Positions 1 to 5,789 of a stretch of 5,789 nucleotides of DNA are shown piece by piece; the stretch's first letter is position 1, and every line of letters starts with the position of its first letter. The position numbers and the translations under genes were made by a program. The stretch covers positions 1 to 5,789 of the forward strand of contig CAKSAW010000070.1 of assembly GCA_934437695.1 (NCBI GenBank). Direction: 5' to 3'. Below the pieces are notes generated by a model that saw only the letters and a program-made list of their open reading frames with translations, was not told where the DNA came from and did not search any database. Source of the DNA: an uncultured Blautia sp. (GTDB taxonomy: Bacteria; Bacillota; Clostridia; Lachnospirales; Lachnospiraceae).

Positions 1-12
1 ATGACTGGAAAT

Positions 13-66
13 TTTACATGGATTTAACATTCTCATGGGGATGATTTTACAAAGCATGGTTATGAT
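13..66 (+). promoter_or_regulatory. Putative Pho-box promoter of the phosphate transporter gene
   Basis: Three hexamers of TT(A/T)ACA type lie in phase on the + strand: TTTACA at 13-18, TTAACA at 24-29 and TTTACA at 46-51. The first two are 11 bases apart and the third is 22 bases further on, so all sit on one helical face with one slot (about 35-40) degenerate. Nine bases after the last hexamer is TATGAT (61-66), a good -10 element, and no TTGACA-like -35 precedes it at normal spacing. This matches known Pho promoters, where 11-base-phased PhoB/PhoP repeats replace the -35. Transcription would start near 73, giving a leader of about 47 bases. Binding by the regulator encoded at 2084-2752 is inference. 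Confidence 0.5.
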
Positions 67-119
67 GAGAAACAAGTTAAATAACCATATACTTATGAAA
101 AGGGAAAAGGAGAATAATC

Positions 120-1889
120 ATGGATTTATTCAGTATATTAACATTGATCGGAGGCCTTGCATTATTTTTGTATGGTATGAATGCAATGGGAGATGGCCTT
201 GCGAAGGTTTCCGGCGGAAAGCTGGAGAAGATTCTTGAAAATCTTACTTCAAATCCGATAAAAGCAGTGCTTTTGGGAGCAGGAGTAACAGCAGTGATCC
301 AGTCATCTTCAGCTACGACTGTTATGGTAGTAGGTTTTGTAAATTCAGGGATCATGAAATTATCACAGGCAGTAGGTGTGATCATGGGTGCCAATATCGG
401 TACTACGATCACTTCCTGGATCTTAAGTCTGACAGGGATCCAGAGTGACAATTTTATTATTCAGATGTTTAAACCAACATCATTTTCCCCTGTGCTTGCG
501 ATCATTGGTGTTGTTTTCATTCTGTTTATCAACGATTCAAAGAAGAAAGATATCGGAAGTATCTTTATTGGTTTTGCAATTCTGATGTATGGTATGGATA
601 TGATGAGCTCTGCTGTAAAACCGCTTGCAGAAGTACCGGAATTTACAAGTCTGTTACTTAAATTCTCAAATCCACTGTTAGGTGTTGTAGCAGGTGCACT
701 TCTTACAGCAGTGATCCAGTCATCTTCAGCATCTGTAGGTATCCTGCAGGCACTTTGCCTCACCGGAGCGGTGCCCTTCAGTGCTGCCATCCCAATCATT
801 ATGGGACAGAATATCGGTACCTGTATTACTGCAATCCTTTCTGCGATCGGGGCAAAGAAAAATGCAAAGCGTGCAGCAGCAGTACATCTTTATTTTAACC
901 TGATCGGTACAGCGATTTTTATGATAGTCTTTTATCTTGTGAATGCACTGGTTGGATTTTCCTTCTTCCATCAGGCTGCAACACCGGCAGGAATTGCCAT
1001 TGTTCACAGTGTGTTTAATATTGTTGCTACTATTATCCTTCTTCCTTTTGCAAAAGGACTGGAGAAACTTGCCTGTCTTACAATCAGAGACAAAAAAGAA
1101 GACGTTGTTGTTTCAGCTGAGGACAGAGAATTTATGATCCTGGAACCACGTTTCCTGGAAAAGCCGGCATTTGCAGTGGAGCAAAGCCGTAATGCAGCAA
1201 GAAAAATGGCAGAAGAATCCCACAATGCACTGTTTACAGCTCTGGATTTGGTGGATAAGTACAGCGAAGAGGGGGTAGAGTGTGTAAAAAACATGGAAGC
1301 CAAGGTTGATCGTTATGAGGATGAACTTGGAACCTATCTGGTGAAACTGAGCCACAAGGACATTTCGGAAGCAGACAGTCACAGTCTTTCAATCATGCTT
1401 CACTGTATCGGAGATTTTGAAAGGATTTCCGACCATGCAGTGAATATTATGGAATCAGCACAGGAGCTTTATGAGAAAGGGCTGAAATTTTCCGCAAATG
1501 CAAAGAAGGATCTGGAGGTGCTTGGACAGGCAGTAGAAGACATCATCAATATGGCATACAAAGTTTTTGATACGCAGGATACGCAGCTTGCAGAGAAGAT
1601 TGAACCGTTGGAAGAAGTGATAGATGAGCTTTCAAAAGAAGTGAAACGTCGCCATGTACAGAGACTGCGAAATGGAGAATGTACCATTGAGATGGGATTT
1701 ATCCTTTCGGACATTACCACCTGTCTGGAACGAGTGGCTGATCATTGTTCTAATATTGGTGTCTGCGTGACACAGGTGAATGAAGACCTGTATGATACGC
1801 ACAGCCATCTGAATACAGTGAAAACTCATCCGGATGAGTCCTTCTATCATGAACTGGAAGATGCGCGGCTTAAATACCAGCTGTCATAA
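120..1889 (+). CDS. Na+/phosphate cotransporter (PNaS family) with C-terminal PhoU-like domain
   Basis: A 589-residue membrane protein predicted to import inorganic phosphate with sodium. The membrane part (about residues 1-315) consists of two homologous halves. The first carries FLYGM (16-20), QSSSATT (61-67) and GANIGTT (90-96); the second carries LMYGM (155-159), QSSSAS (200-205) and GQNIGTC (229-235), about 139 residues later. Duplicated QSSS motifs are the hallmark of the NptA/SLC34-like PNaS family. From about 350 to 560 the chain is soluble and helical, with two PhoU-type motifs, ERISDH (434-439) and ERVADH (537-542), whose acidic residues bind metal in PhoU proteins. Membrane-plus-PhoU architecture and length resemble E. 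coli YjbB. The start is set by AAAAGGAG (105-112) seven bases upstream. The gene has its own candidate Pho promoter and terminator, and a PhoB/PhoR-like pair follows. Transport direction and ion cannot be proven from sequence; some YjbB-type proteins have been linked to phosphate export. Confidence 0.93.
   Translation: MDLFSILTLIGGLALFLYGMNAMGDGLAKVSGGKLEKILENLTSNPIKAVLLGAGVTAVIQSSSATTVMVVGFVNSGIMKLSQAVGVIMGANIGTTITSWILSLTGIQSDNFIIQMFKPTSFSPVLAIIGVVFILFINDSKKKDIGSIFIGFAILMYGMDMMSSAVKPLAEVPEFTSLLLKFSNPLLGVVAGALLTAVIQSSSASVGILQALCLTGAVPFSAAIPIIMGQNIGTCITAILSAIGAKKNAKRAAAVHLYFNLIGTAIFMIVFYLVNALVGFSFFHQAATPAGIAIVHSVFNIVATIILLPFAKGLEKLACLTIRDKKEDVVVSAEDREFMILEPRFLEKPAFAVEQSRNAARKMAEESHNALFTALDLVDKYSEEGVECVKNMEAKVDRYEDELGTYLVKLSHKDISEADSHSLSIMLHCIGDFERISDHAVNIMESAQELYEKGLKFSANAKKDLEVLGQAVEDIINMAYKVFDTQDTQLAEKIEPLEEVIDELSKEVKRRHVQRLRNGECTIEMGFILSDITTCLERVADHCSNIGVCVTQVNEDLYDTHSHLNTVKTHPDESFYHELEDARLKYQLS
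288..313 (+). repeat. 26-base perfect direct repeat, copy 1 (in transporter gene)
   Basis: This copy starts ACAGCAGTGATCC and ends CATCTTCAGC. It encodes the TAVIQSSSA stretch of the first half of the transporter. The second copy, at 705-730, is identical at every base, including all third codon positions. The copies are 417 bases (139 codons) apart and in the same frame. Confidence 0.9.
705..730 (+). repeat. 26-base perfect direct repeat, copy 2 (in transporter gene)
   Basis: Identical to bases 288-313. It encodes the matching TAVIQSSSA stretch of the second half of the transporter. Identity stops abruptly on both sides: the flanking codons differ (GTA versus CTT before, ACG versus TCT after). 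Confidence 0.9.
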
Positions 1890-1905
1890 AAAAATAAAAA
1901 AAAGG

Positions 1906-1950
1906 AAAAGTCCGGGCACTCTGGAATATTGGGAGATGCACCGGATTTTT
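1906..1950 (+). terminator. Rho-independent terminator after the transporter gene
   Basis: AAAAGTCCGG (1906-1915) pairs with CCGGATTTTT (1941-1950) as a 10-pair stem with one G-T wobble. GCA (1916-1918) then pairs with TGC (1937-1939) across a bulged A at 1940. The 3' arm ends in five T. The hairpin begins 16 bases after the transporter stop codon and separates this gene from the two-component operon. The GC core is only five pairs, plus three more after the bulge, so termination may be leaky. Confidence 0.65.
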
Positions 1951-2027
1951 CATGTTACTGATTTACTCACAGCAATGGATTTTCTTGATTGGGGTAATGG
2001 AATTTGGGGAGGATACAGGGTTCAGAC

Positions 2028-2056
2028 TTGTATAAATATAAAAAAATAAGTATACT
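2028..2056 (+). promoter_or_regulatory. Weak candidate promoter for the two-component operon
   Basis: TTGTAT (2028-2033) and TATACT (2051-2056) are separated by 17 bases in a very A/T-rich stretch. The -10 is good (5 of 6) but the -35 matches only 3 of 6. A promoter is expected here because a terminator closes the gene upstream and the gap to the regulator gene is 194 bases. An alternative -10, TATAAA at 2031-2036, lacks a -35 at proper spacing. No Pho-box-like phased hexamers were seen here. The rest of the gap (1951-2027) shows no recognised riboswitch or gene. Confidence 0.3.
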
Positions 2057-2083
2057 GAAAAATAAAGAGGAGGGCAAGAACAG

Positions 2084-2752
2084 ATGATCTATTGTGTGGA
2101 AGATGAACGTAATATCAGAGAACTTCTTATTTATACACTGGAGACAACAGGATTCAAAGCCAGAGGCTTTGGTAATGGTACTGAGCTGATGAAAGCAATT
2201 AAAGAAGAAATCCCGGAGCTTATTCTTCTGGATATCATGCTTCCGGGAGATGATGGCTATACAATCCTGGCACAGCTGAAAAGTATGTCGTCTGTGAAAG
2301 ATGTTCCGGTGATCATGGTAACGGCCAAGGAAGCGGAATTTGATAAAGTAAAAGGACTGGAGGGCGGAGCAGATGATTATATTACCAAGCCTTTTGGAAT
2401 GATGGAATTTATTGCCAGAGTAAAAGCTGTACTCAGACGAAGTGCACGTCAGAATGAGGACAAAGAACTGCATTATGGGGAACTTTATCTGAATGTGGGG
2501 CGCCATGAAGTGCGATATCAGGAAGAAAAGATTGAACTTACCAGGAAGGAATTTGAACTTCTTCAATATCTGATGGAAAATAAAGGTCTGGTCATGACCA
2601 GAAACCAGATCCTCTGCCATGTATGGGGATATGATTTTGACGGTGAAACAAGAACCGTGGATGTTCATGTGAGAACCTTACGGCAGAAGCTGGGTGAGGC
2701 CGGAAATCTGATAGAAACAGTCCGCGGAGTAGGTTACAGGATCGGAGAATAG
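2084..2752 (+). CDS. OmpR/PhoB-family response regulator
   Basis: A 222-residue DNA-binding response regulator acting in the cytoplasm, phosphorylated by a partner histidine kinase. The receiver domain (about 1-118) has the acidic pair E6-D7, the phospho-acceptor D50 in LILLDIMLPG, the switch T80 and the conserved K102 in the TKPF motif. The C-terminal winged helix (about 127-222) shows the OmpR-type recognition helix RTVDVHVRTLRQKLG (190-204) and ends in the typical ETVRGVGYRIGE. All catalytic residues are intact and the length is normal. The start is supported by AGGAGG at 2068-2073, ten bases upstream, and by the compact first beta strand (MIYCVEDE). It is the first gene of a two-gene operon with the kinase, 8 bases between stop and start. 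The closest functional class is PhoB/PhoP, and the phosphate transporter next door supports this. OmpR-family regulators are numerous, so the specific regulon is inference. Confidence 0.95.
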   Translation: MIYCVEDERNIRELLIYTLETTGFKARGFGNGTELMKAIKEEIPELILLDIMLPGDDGYTILAQLKSMSSVKDVPVIMVTAKEAEFDKVKGLEGGADDYITKPFGMMEFIARVKAVLRRSARQNEDKELHYGELYLNVGRHEVRYQEEKIELTRKEFELLQYLMENKGLVMTRNQILCHVWGYDFDGETRTVDVHVRTLRQKLGEAGNLIETVRGVGYRIGE

Positions 2753-2760
2753 GAGAAGAG

Positions 2761-4098
2761 ATGAAAAAGAAAATATTCAGTCATACAAGTTTACTTATTA
2801 TCCTATCAGTGATACTTACATTTCTGGCAGCAGGAACTGTTATGTATAACCGATATGACATATATATGAAGCAGGGCGTAAGGGATGAAGCAGCATATAT
2901 TAAAACAGGTCTGGAAGAAGAGGGTGACGTTTTTCTCTCAGACAGGATCGGAGACGCTACCAGCAGCAGGATCACTCTTCTGGGAAAAGATGGTCAGGTG
3001 TTGTTTGACAGTATTGAGAATCCGGAAGAAATGGAAAATCACAGTAACAGACCGGAATTTATTGAGGCTGAGAAGCAGGGATCCGGTGAGATGGTCCGTT
3101 ATTCAGACACATTATCAAAACAGACGTTTTACTATGCTGTAAAATTAACAGATGATCAGGTCCTGCGAGTAGCCAGGACTACGGACAGTCTTCTGGTAAC
3201 AATGTTAACCAGTTTTCTTCTGCTTGGCGGACTGGTATGTGTGATTCTTGTGATTGAACTTTTTCTTGTACAGAAACAGACCAGAAAGCTGATAGAGCCT
3301 ATTAACCGGATCAATCTGGAACATCCTCTGGAGCATGTATGCTACGAAGAATTAAGGCCATTGCTTTTTCGTCTGGACCAACAGAACAGACAAATACAGA
3401 AACAGCTGGAAGACCTTAAAAATGCAGAGAGTGTGAGAAAAGAGTTTACAGCAAATGTTTCTCATGAATTAAAAACTCCTCTTATGTCAATCTCCGGATA
3501 TGCAGAGCTTATGATGAACGGAATGGTTCCGCAGGATAAGATGCAGGATTTTTCAGGAAGAATTTATCATGAGTCTGAACGGTTATCTAATCTGGTTGCA
3601 GATATTATCCAGCTTTCCAGACTGGATGAGAAAAATGGAGAAACTATGTTTGAACCTGTTGATATCAGTGAACTTGGCGAAGATGTGATCAATAATCTTC
3701 AGAATCGTGCGGCAAAGAAGAAGATAAGTCTGGAATATACAGGAAATCCTGCACAGGTTCAGGGGGTACGTCATGTATTGTATGAAATGTTTTATAACAT
3801 TACAGATAATGCCATACGTTATACTTCAGAAGGTGGGATAGTTAAGGTATTTGTGGGAAAATTCAATGGAAAACCTTATTTCCGTGTGGAAGATAACGGA
3901 ATAGGTATTCCGGAAAGCGAACAGCAGAGAATCTTTGAGCGTTTTTACAGAGTGGATAAAAGTCATTCCCGGGAAACAGGAGGTACAGGTCTGGGGCTTT
4001 CTATTGTAAAGCATGGCGCAGTTTTACATCATGCAAAGATACTTCTGGACAGTGAACCCGGACAGGGAACAAAGATGGAGATTTTATTTAACAACTGA
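2761..4098 (+). CDS. PhoR-like membrane sensor histidine kinase
   Basis: A 445-residue kinase that would phosphorylate the regulator encoded just upstream. Domains in order: first membrane helix (about 10-29); extracytoplasmic sensor region (about 30-144) with an ITLLGKDGQVLFDS stretch (71-84) typical of PAS-like or Cache-like sensor folds; second membrane helix (about 145-170); a short degenerate HAMP-like linker (IEPIN, 178-182) and a Q-rich helix (206-218); dimerisation domain with SHELKTP and phospho-acceptor H235; and an ATPase domain with an N-box ending N350, G1 VEDNGIGIP (376-384), F-box RFYRVD (394-399) and G2 GGTGLGLSIVKH (407-418). All catalytic boxes are intact. AGGAG at 2751-2755 overlaps the regulator's stop codon and fixes the start, implying coupled translation. 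The signal is not evident. Cell-envelope or antimicrobial-peptide sensing is an alternative to phosphate, because this architecture is shared. No cytoplasmic PAS domain, found in many PhoR proteins, is recognisable. Confidence 0.93.
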   Translation: MKKKIFSHTSLLIILSVILTFLAAGTVMYNRYDIYMKQGVRDEAAYIKTGLEEEGDVFLSDRIGDATSSRITLLGKDGQVLFDSIENPEEMENHSNRPEFIEAEKQGSGEMVRYSDTLSKQTFYYAVKLTDDQVLRVARTTDSLLVTMLTSFLLLGGLVCVILVIELFLVQKQTRKLIEPINRINLEHPLEHVCYEELRPLLFRLDQQNRQIQKQLEDLKNAESVRKEFTANVSHELKTPLMSISGYAELMMNGMVPQDKMQDFSGRIYHESERLSNLVADIIQLSRLDEKNGETMFEPVDISELGEDVINNLQNRAAKKKISLEYTGNPAQVQGVRHVLYEMFYNITDNAIRYTSEGGIVKVFVGKFNGKPYFRVEDNGIGIPESEQQRIFERFYRVDKSHSRETGGTGLGLSIVKHGAVLHHAKILLDSEPGQGTKMEILFNN

Positions 4099-4109
4099 TA
4101 AAAAACCAG

Positions 4110-4163
4110 AAACGCATTACTGCAGGCAGAATGAACGGTAATGCGTTTTTGCTTTTTCTTTTT
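4110..4163 (+). terminator. Strong Rho-independent terminator after the kinase gene
   Basis: AAACGCATTAC (4110-4120) is a perfect inverted match to GTAATGCGTTT (4138-4148), an 11-pair stem around a 17-base loop. The stem may extend by a T-G and a G-C pair. It is followed by three T tracts (4146-4150, 4153-4157, 4159-4163), and an A run lies just upstream (4100-4105). It starts 12 bases after the kinase stop codon and clearly ends the two-component operon. Confidence 0.93.
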
Positions 4164-4168
4164 GGGGA

Positions 4169-4197
4169 TTGACAGACAGGTGAATATTAGAGAAAAT
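4169..4197 (+). promoter_or_regulatory. Candidate sigma-A promoter for the solute-binding protein gene
   Basis: A perfect -35 TTGACA (4169-4174) is followed after 17 bases by GAAAAT (4192-4197), a 4-of-6 match to TATAAT. It sits directly after the T tracts of the upstream terminator and ahead of the next gene. Transcription would begin near 4204, leaving a leader of about 49 bases. A better -10-like string, GATAAT at 4200-4205, is 25 bases from the -35, too far to be its partner. No Pho-box-like phased hexamers and no clear catabolite-repression operator were seen. Confidence 0.45.
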
Positions 4198-4236
4198 AGG
4201 ATAATATAGATATGTTTTTATGCTGGCAGAGACAAT

Positions 4237-4241
4237 GGAGG
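4237..4241 (+). promoter_or_regulatory. Ribosome binding site that sets the start of the solute-binding protein
   Basis: GGAGG at 4237-4241 lies 11 bases before the ATG at 4253. The in-frame ATGs at 4220 and 4235 have no such site ahead of them, and starting there would add 11 or 6 residues, including acidic ones, in front of the MKKWK signal-peptide start. The 4253 start is therefore preferred. Confidence 0.75.
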
Positions 4242-4252
4242 GTATTCTCAAT

Positions 4253-5521
4253 ATGAAAAAGTGGAAAAGTATTTCGACTGGAGTGAGCTGTCTTTCGATA
4301 TTGCTCGCAGCAGGAATCGTTCCTGTAACAGCATCAGATGAGATCACGGAAATACCGGAACAGAGTATTGTATACTGGTCCATGTGGGAAGAAGAGGAAC
4401 CACAGGCAGATGTGATCAGAGAAGCAGCAGAAGCTTACGAGGAAGCTACGGGTATTTCCGTGGAAATTCAATGGAAGGGCAGAAGGATACAGTCTCTGAT
4501 CGGTCCGGCATTAGATGCAGGGGAACAGATAGACCTTTTTGATGATGACTATCAGAGAATGGTGCAGGATCACAGGGAATATCTGACAGAGCTGAAGAAG
4601 ATGTCAGAGACAGTAGATTACGAAAATCATATTATGCCTGTACTGCTGGAGCAGGTAAAGAACTGGGGAAGCGGCGAGCTGCTTGCAATGCCATATCAGC
4701 CGTACATTACAGGAGTGTGGTACAACAAAGAGCTTTGGGAAGAAGCAGGCCTTACAGAGAAGGATATTCCGGATACATGGGAAGACCTGATCAAGGTATG
4801 CCGGAAGATCAGGAACAGTGACAGTGGTCTCAGTGCCATGGCCTGTGATGGCGAGTATGTAAATCTGCTGTATGGCTATCAGCTTGCCAGATATCTGGGG
4901 CAGGAGAGAGTCTGGCAGCTGATCCATGACTGTACCTGGTCTCAGACTGCTGAGGCAAAACAGGCTGCAGATGATATACGGAGATTATTCCTTGCAGGAT
5001 ATATGAGCAGAACTTCACCGGCAGATCATCCGGAGGGACAGGATGAAGTTGGAAATGGCGAAGCAGTGATGGTACTGCAGGGTTCCTGGACTCCAAATGA
5101 AGTGACAGAGGATACAGGTTATGATGATACCTGGGGATTTTTTCCGTGGCCTGCAGTCAAAAACGGAACAGATGGTACAGAGGGTATTATGATAGGTGCG
5201 CAGGGCTTCGGAGTAATGAAGGATTCTCAGATGAAGCAGGAAGCCTTTGATTTCGCATATTCTGTCTGCACAGGTGAAACAGATATGAAAATGACGGATA
5301 TAGTGAATTCGATTCCTGCAGATACAGACAATACTCAGTGGCCGGAAATGCTGGCAGATGCAGCTTCCTATATGGGGAAAATGTCCAAGCCGTATATGTG
5401 GGCAGCAGGTCTTGAGGCAGAGCCGGATTATAAAGATCAGATACAGGCAGAGCTTCTGAAGCTTACCAGGCTGGAAGAGTCATCAGAGGAATTTATTGAA
5501 AATCTCAGCAATATGAAATAA
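4253..5521 (+). CDS. Extracellular solute-binding protein (family 1, sugar-type), orphan
   Basis: A 422-residue exported protein of the MalE/UgpB-like group, which captures a solute outside the cell for an ABC importer. Residues 1-27 form a signal peptide: basic MKKWK, a hydrophobic core, and PVTA followed by SDE, a plausible signal peptidase I site after A27. Family hallmarks are the VYWSMW first strand (40-45), VWYNKELWEEAG (155-166) followed by a DTWEDL motif, and MVLQGSW (273-279). Aromatic-rich segments (PYQPY, PYMWAAG) suggest a carbohydrate or similar ligand, but the substrate cannot be named. Oddly, no lipobox cysteine follows the hydrophobic core: the only nearby cysteine, C13, lies inside it. 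Most Gram-positive binding proteins are lipoproteins. No permease or ATPase gene is adjacent in the window. It probably has its own promoter at 4169-4197. No terminator is seen before the next gene, so read-through is possible. Family assignment is firm; the role as a transporter subunit is less so. Confidence 0.88.
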   Translation: MKKWKSISTGVSCLSILLAAGIVPVTASDEITEIPEQSIVYWSMWEEEEPQADVIREAAEAYEEATGISVEIQWKGRRIQSLIGPALDAGEQIDLFDDDYQRMVQDHREYLTELKKMSETVDYENHIMPVLLEQVKNWGSGELLAMPYQPYITGVWYNKELWEEAGLTEKDIPDTWEDLIKVCRKIRNSDSGLSAMACDGEYVNLLYGYQLARYLGQERVWQLIHDCTWSQTAEAKQAADDIRRLFLAGYMSRTSPADHPEGQDEVGNGEAVMVLQGSWTPNEVTEDTGYDDTWGFFPWPAVKNGTDGTEGIMIGAQGFGVMKDSQMKQEAFDFAYSVCTGETDMKMTDIVNSIPADTDNTQWPEMLADAASYMGKMSKPYMWAAGLEAEPDYKDQIQAELLKLTRLEESSEEFIENLSNMK

Positions 5522-5598
5522 ATACAGAAGTAAGATCACCCGGCTGATAAGATAAATGAAGAATAAGGAAAATATTTAAAGAAAAGAGGAAAAATATT

Positions 5599-5789
5599 AT
5601 GAATAAACCAGTATTAGTAGTTATGGCAGCAGGAATGGGAAGTCGTTACGGCGGACTTAAACAGATTGATCCTGTAGACAAAGAGGGACACATCATCATG
5701 GATTTCTCTGTTTATGATGCAGTAAAAGCCGGATTTCAGAAAGTGGTTTTCATTATCAAAAAGGAAAATGAAGCTGATTTCCGAAGTGC
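5599..5789 (+). CDS. Nucleotidyltransferase (NTP-transferase fold), 5' part only
   Basis: Only the first 63 codons and two bases are present; the gene runs off the window. The product starts MNKPVLVVMAAG and carries AAGMGSRYGGLKQ (10-22), the nucleotide-binding loop of GT-A-fold nucleotidyltransferases, with R16 and K21 at the conserved Arg and Lys positions. A VVFIIKKEN strand follows (49-57). This fold covers sugar-1-phosphate nucleotidyltransferases, IspD-type cytidylyltransferases and MobA-like proteins. The spacing of the loop is closer to the AAGxGxRxGxxxPKQ pattern than to the long RmlA/GalU signature, so the substrate is left open. AGAGGA (5585-5590) lies 8 bases upstream of the ATG. 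The gap after the solute-binding protein is 77 bases, purine-rich, without a convincing promoter or terminator, so co-transcription is possible. No functional link between the two is evident. Confidence 0.85.
   Translation, partial: MNKPVLVVMAAGMGSRYGGLKQIDPVDKEGHIIMDFSVYDAVKAGFQKVVFIIKKENEADFRS

Noticed and set aside
1..27. ATG to TAA frame of eight codons at the left edge, possibly the tail of an upstream gene
   Set aside because: Too short to tell a gene end from chance. It overlaps the putative Pho box and cannot be judged without sequence to the left.
1952..2035. 27-codon hydrophobic small frame starting with ATG right after the terminator
   Set aside because: No Shine-Dalgarno sequence precedes it, and its start lies directly on the terminator's T tract.
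1834..2049. + strand open frame of 71 codons across the end of the transporter and the gap
   Set aside because: It begins inside the transporter in another frame, has no ribosome binding site, crosses the terminator hairpin and has a composition unlike a protein.
2028..2087. 19-codon frame from TTG whose TGA overlaps the regulator's ATG (ATGA)
   Set aside because: Although a GGGGAGG block lies 15 bases upstream and the overlap looks like coupling, the codons are mostly Lys/Ile/Asn from an A-rich tract and the frame includes the regulator's own ribosome binding site. It is most likely chance.
1967..2668. 233-codon open frame on the minus strand opposite the response regulator
   Set aside because: It is antisense to a fully conserved receiver and winged-helix gene. 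The translation is rich in Phe, His, Ile and Cys and has no recognisable domain.
5496..5524. TTGAAA with TAAATA 17 bases later as a promoter for the nucleotidyltransferase
   Set aside because: The -10 matches only 3 of 6 positions and the pair overlaps the end of a coding region. The background of such matches in A/T-rich DNA is high.
5534..5550. Short ATCA/TGAT inverted repeat around a CCCGGC loop after the solute-binding protein
   Set aside because: Only four pairs and no T tract follow, so it is not a credible terminator.

Overview
The window reads as a stretch of chromosome from a low-to-moderate GC, Gram-positive anaerobe of the Clostridia, most likely a gut Lachnospiraceae (Blautia/Dorea/Ruminococcus-like). 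The basis is AGGAG-type ribosome binding sites, A/T-rich intergenic gaps, T-tailed hairpin terminators and the wording of the proteins. This placement is inference, not a database match. All genes lie on the + strand, and no RNA gene, insertion sequence, CRISPR array or phage gene is visible.

Layout. Bases 1-119 are a leader with phased TTTACA/TTAACA hexamers that look like a Pho box placed ahead of a TATGAT -10 element. Bases 120-1889 encode a Na+/phosphate cotransporter of the PNaS type with a C-terminal PhoU-like domain. It is closed off by a hairpin terminator at 1906-1950. After about 130 bases with no recognisable gene comes a two-component pair: an OmpR/PhoB-family response regulator (2084-2752), then, 8 bases later, a PhoR-like membrane histidine kinase (2761-4098). 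A very clear terminator (4110-4163) ends this operon. A separate promoter with a perfect TTGACA drives an orphan extracellular solute-binding protein (start chosen at 4253, end 5521). The window ends inside a nucleotidyltransferase gene (5599 onward, truncated by the window edge).

How the genes may work together. The first three genes look like a compact phosphate module. The kinase and regulator would sense phosphate limitation, and the phased hexamers ahead of the transporter are plausible binding sites for the regulator. The PhoU-like domain fused to the transporter could report phosphate flux or status back to the kinase, as PhoU does for the Pst system. No pst genes are present here. This link is inferred from gene order, domain content and the hexamers; the kinase's real signal is not shown by sequence. 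The solute-binding protein and the nucleotidyltransferase appear to be separate functions: no ABC permease or ATPase lies next to the former in the window.

I did not find a clearly new class of system. The points most worth checking are the putative Pho box, the fusion and adjacency of PhoU with a PhoB/PhoR pair outside a pst operon, a perfect 26-base internal repeat in the transporter gene, and the apparent lack of a lipobox in the solute-binding protein.
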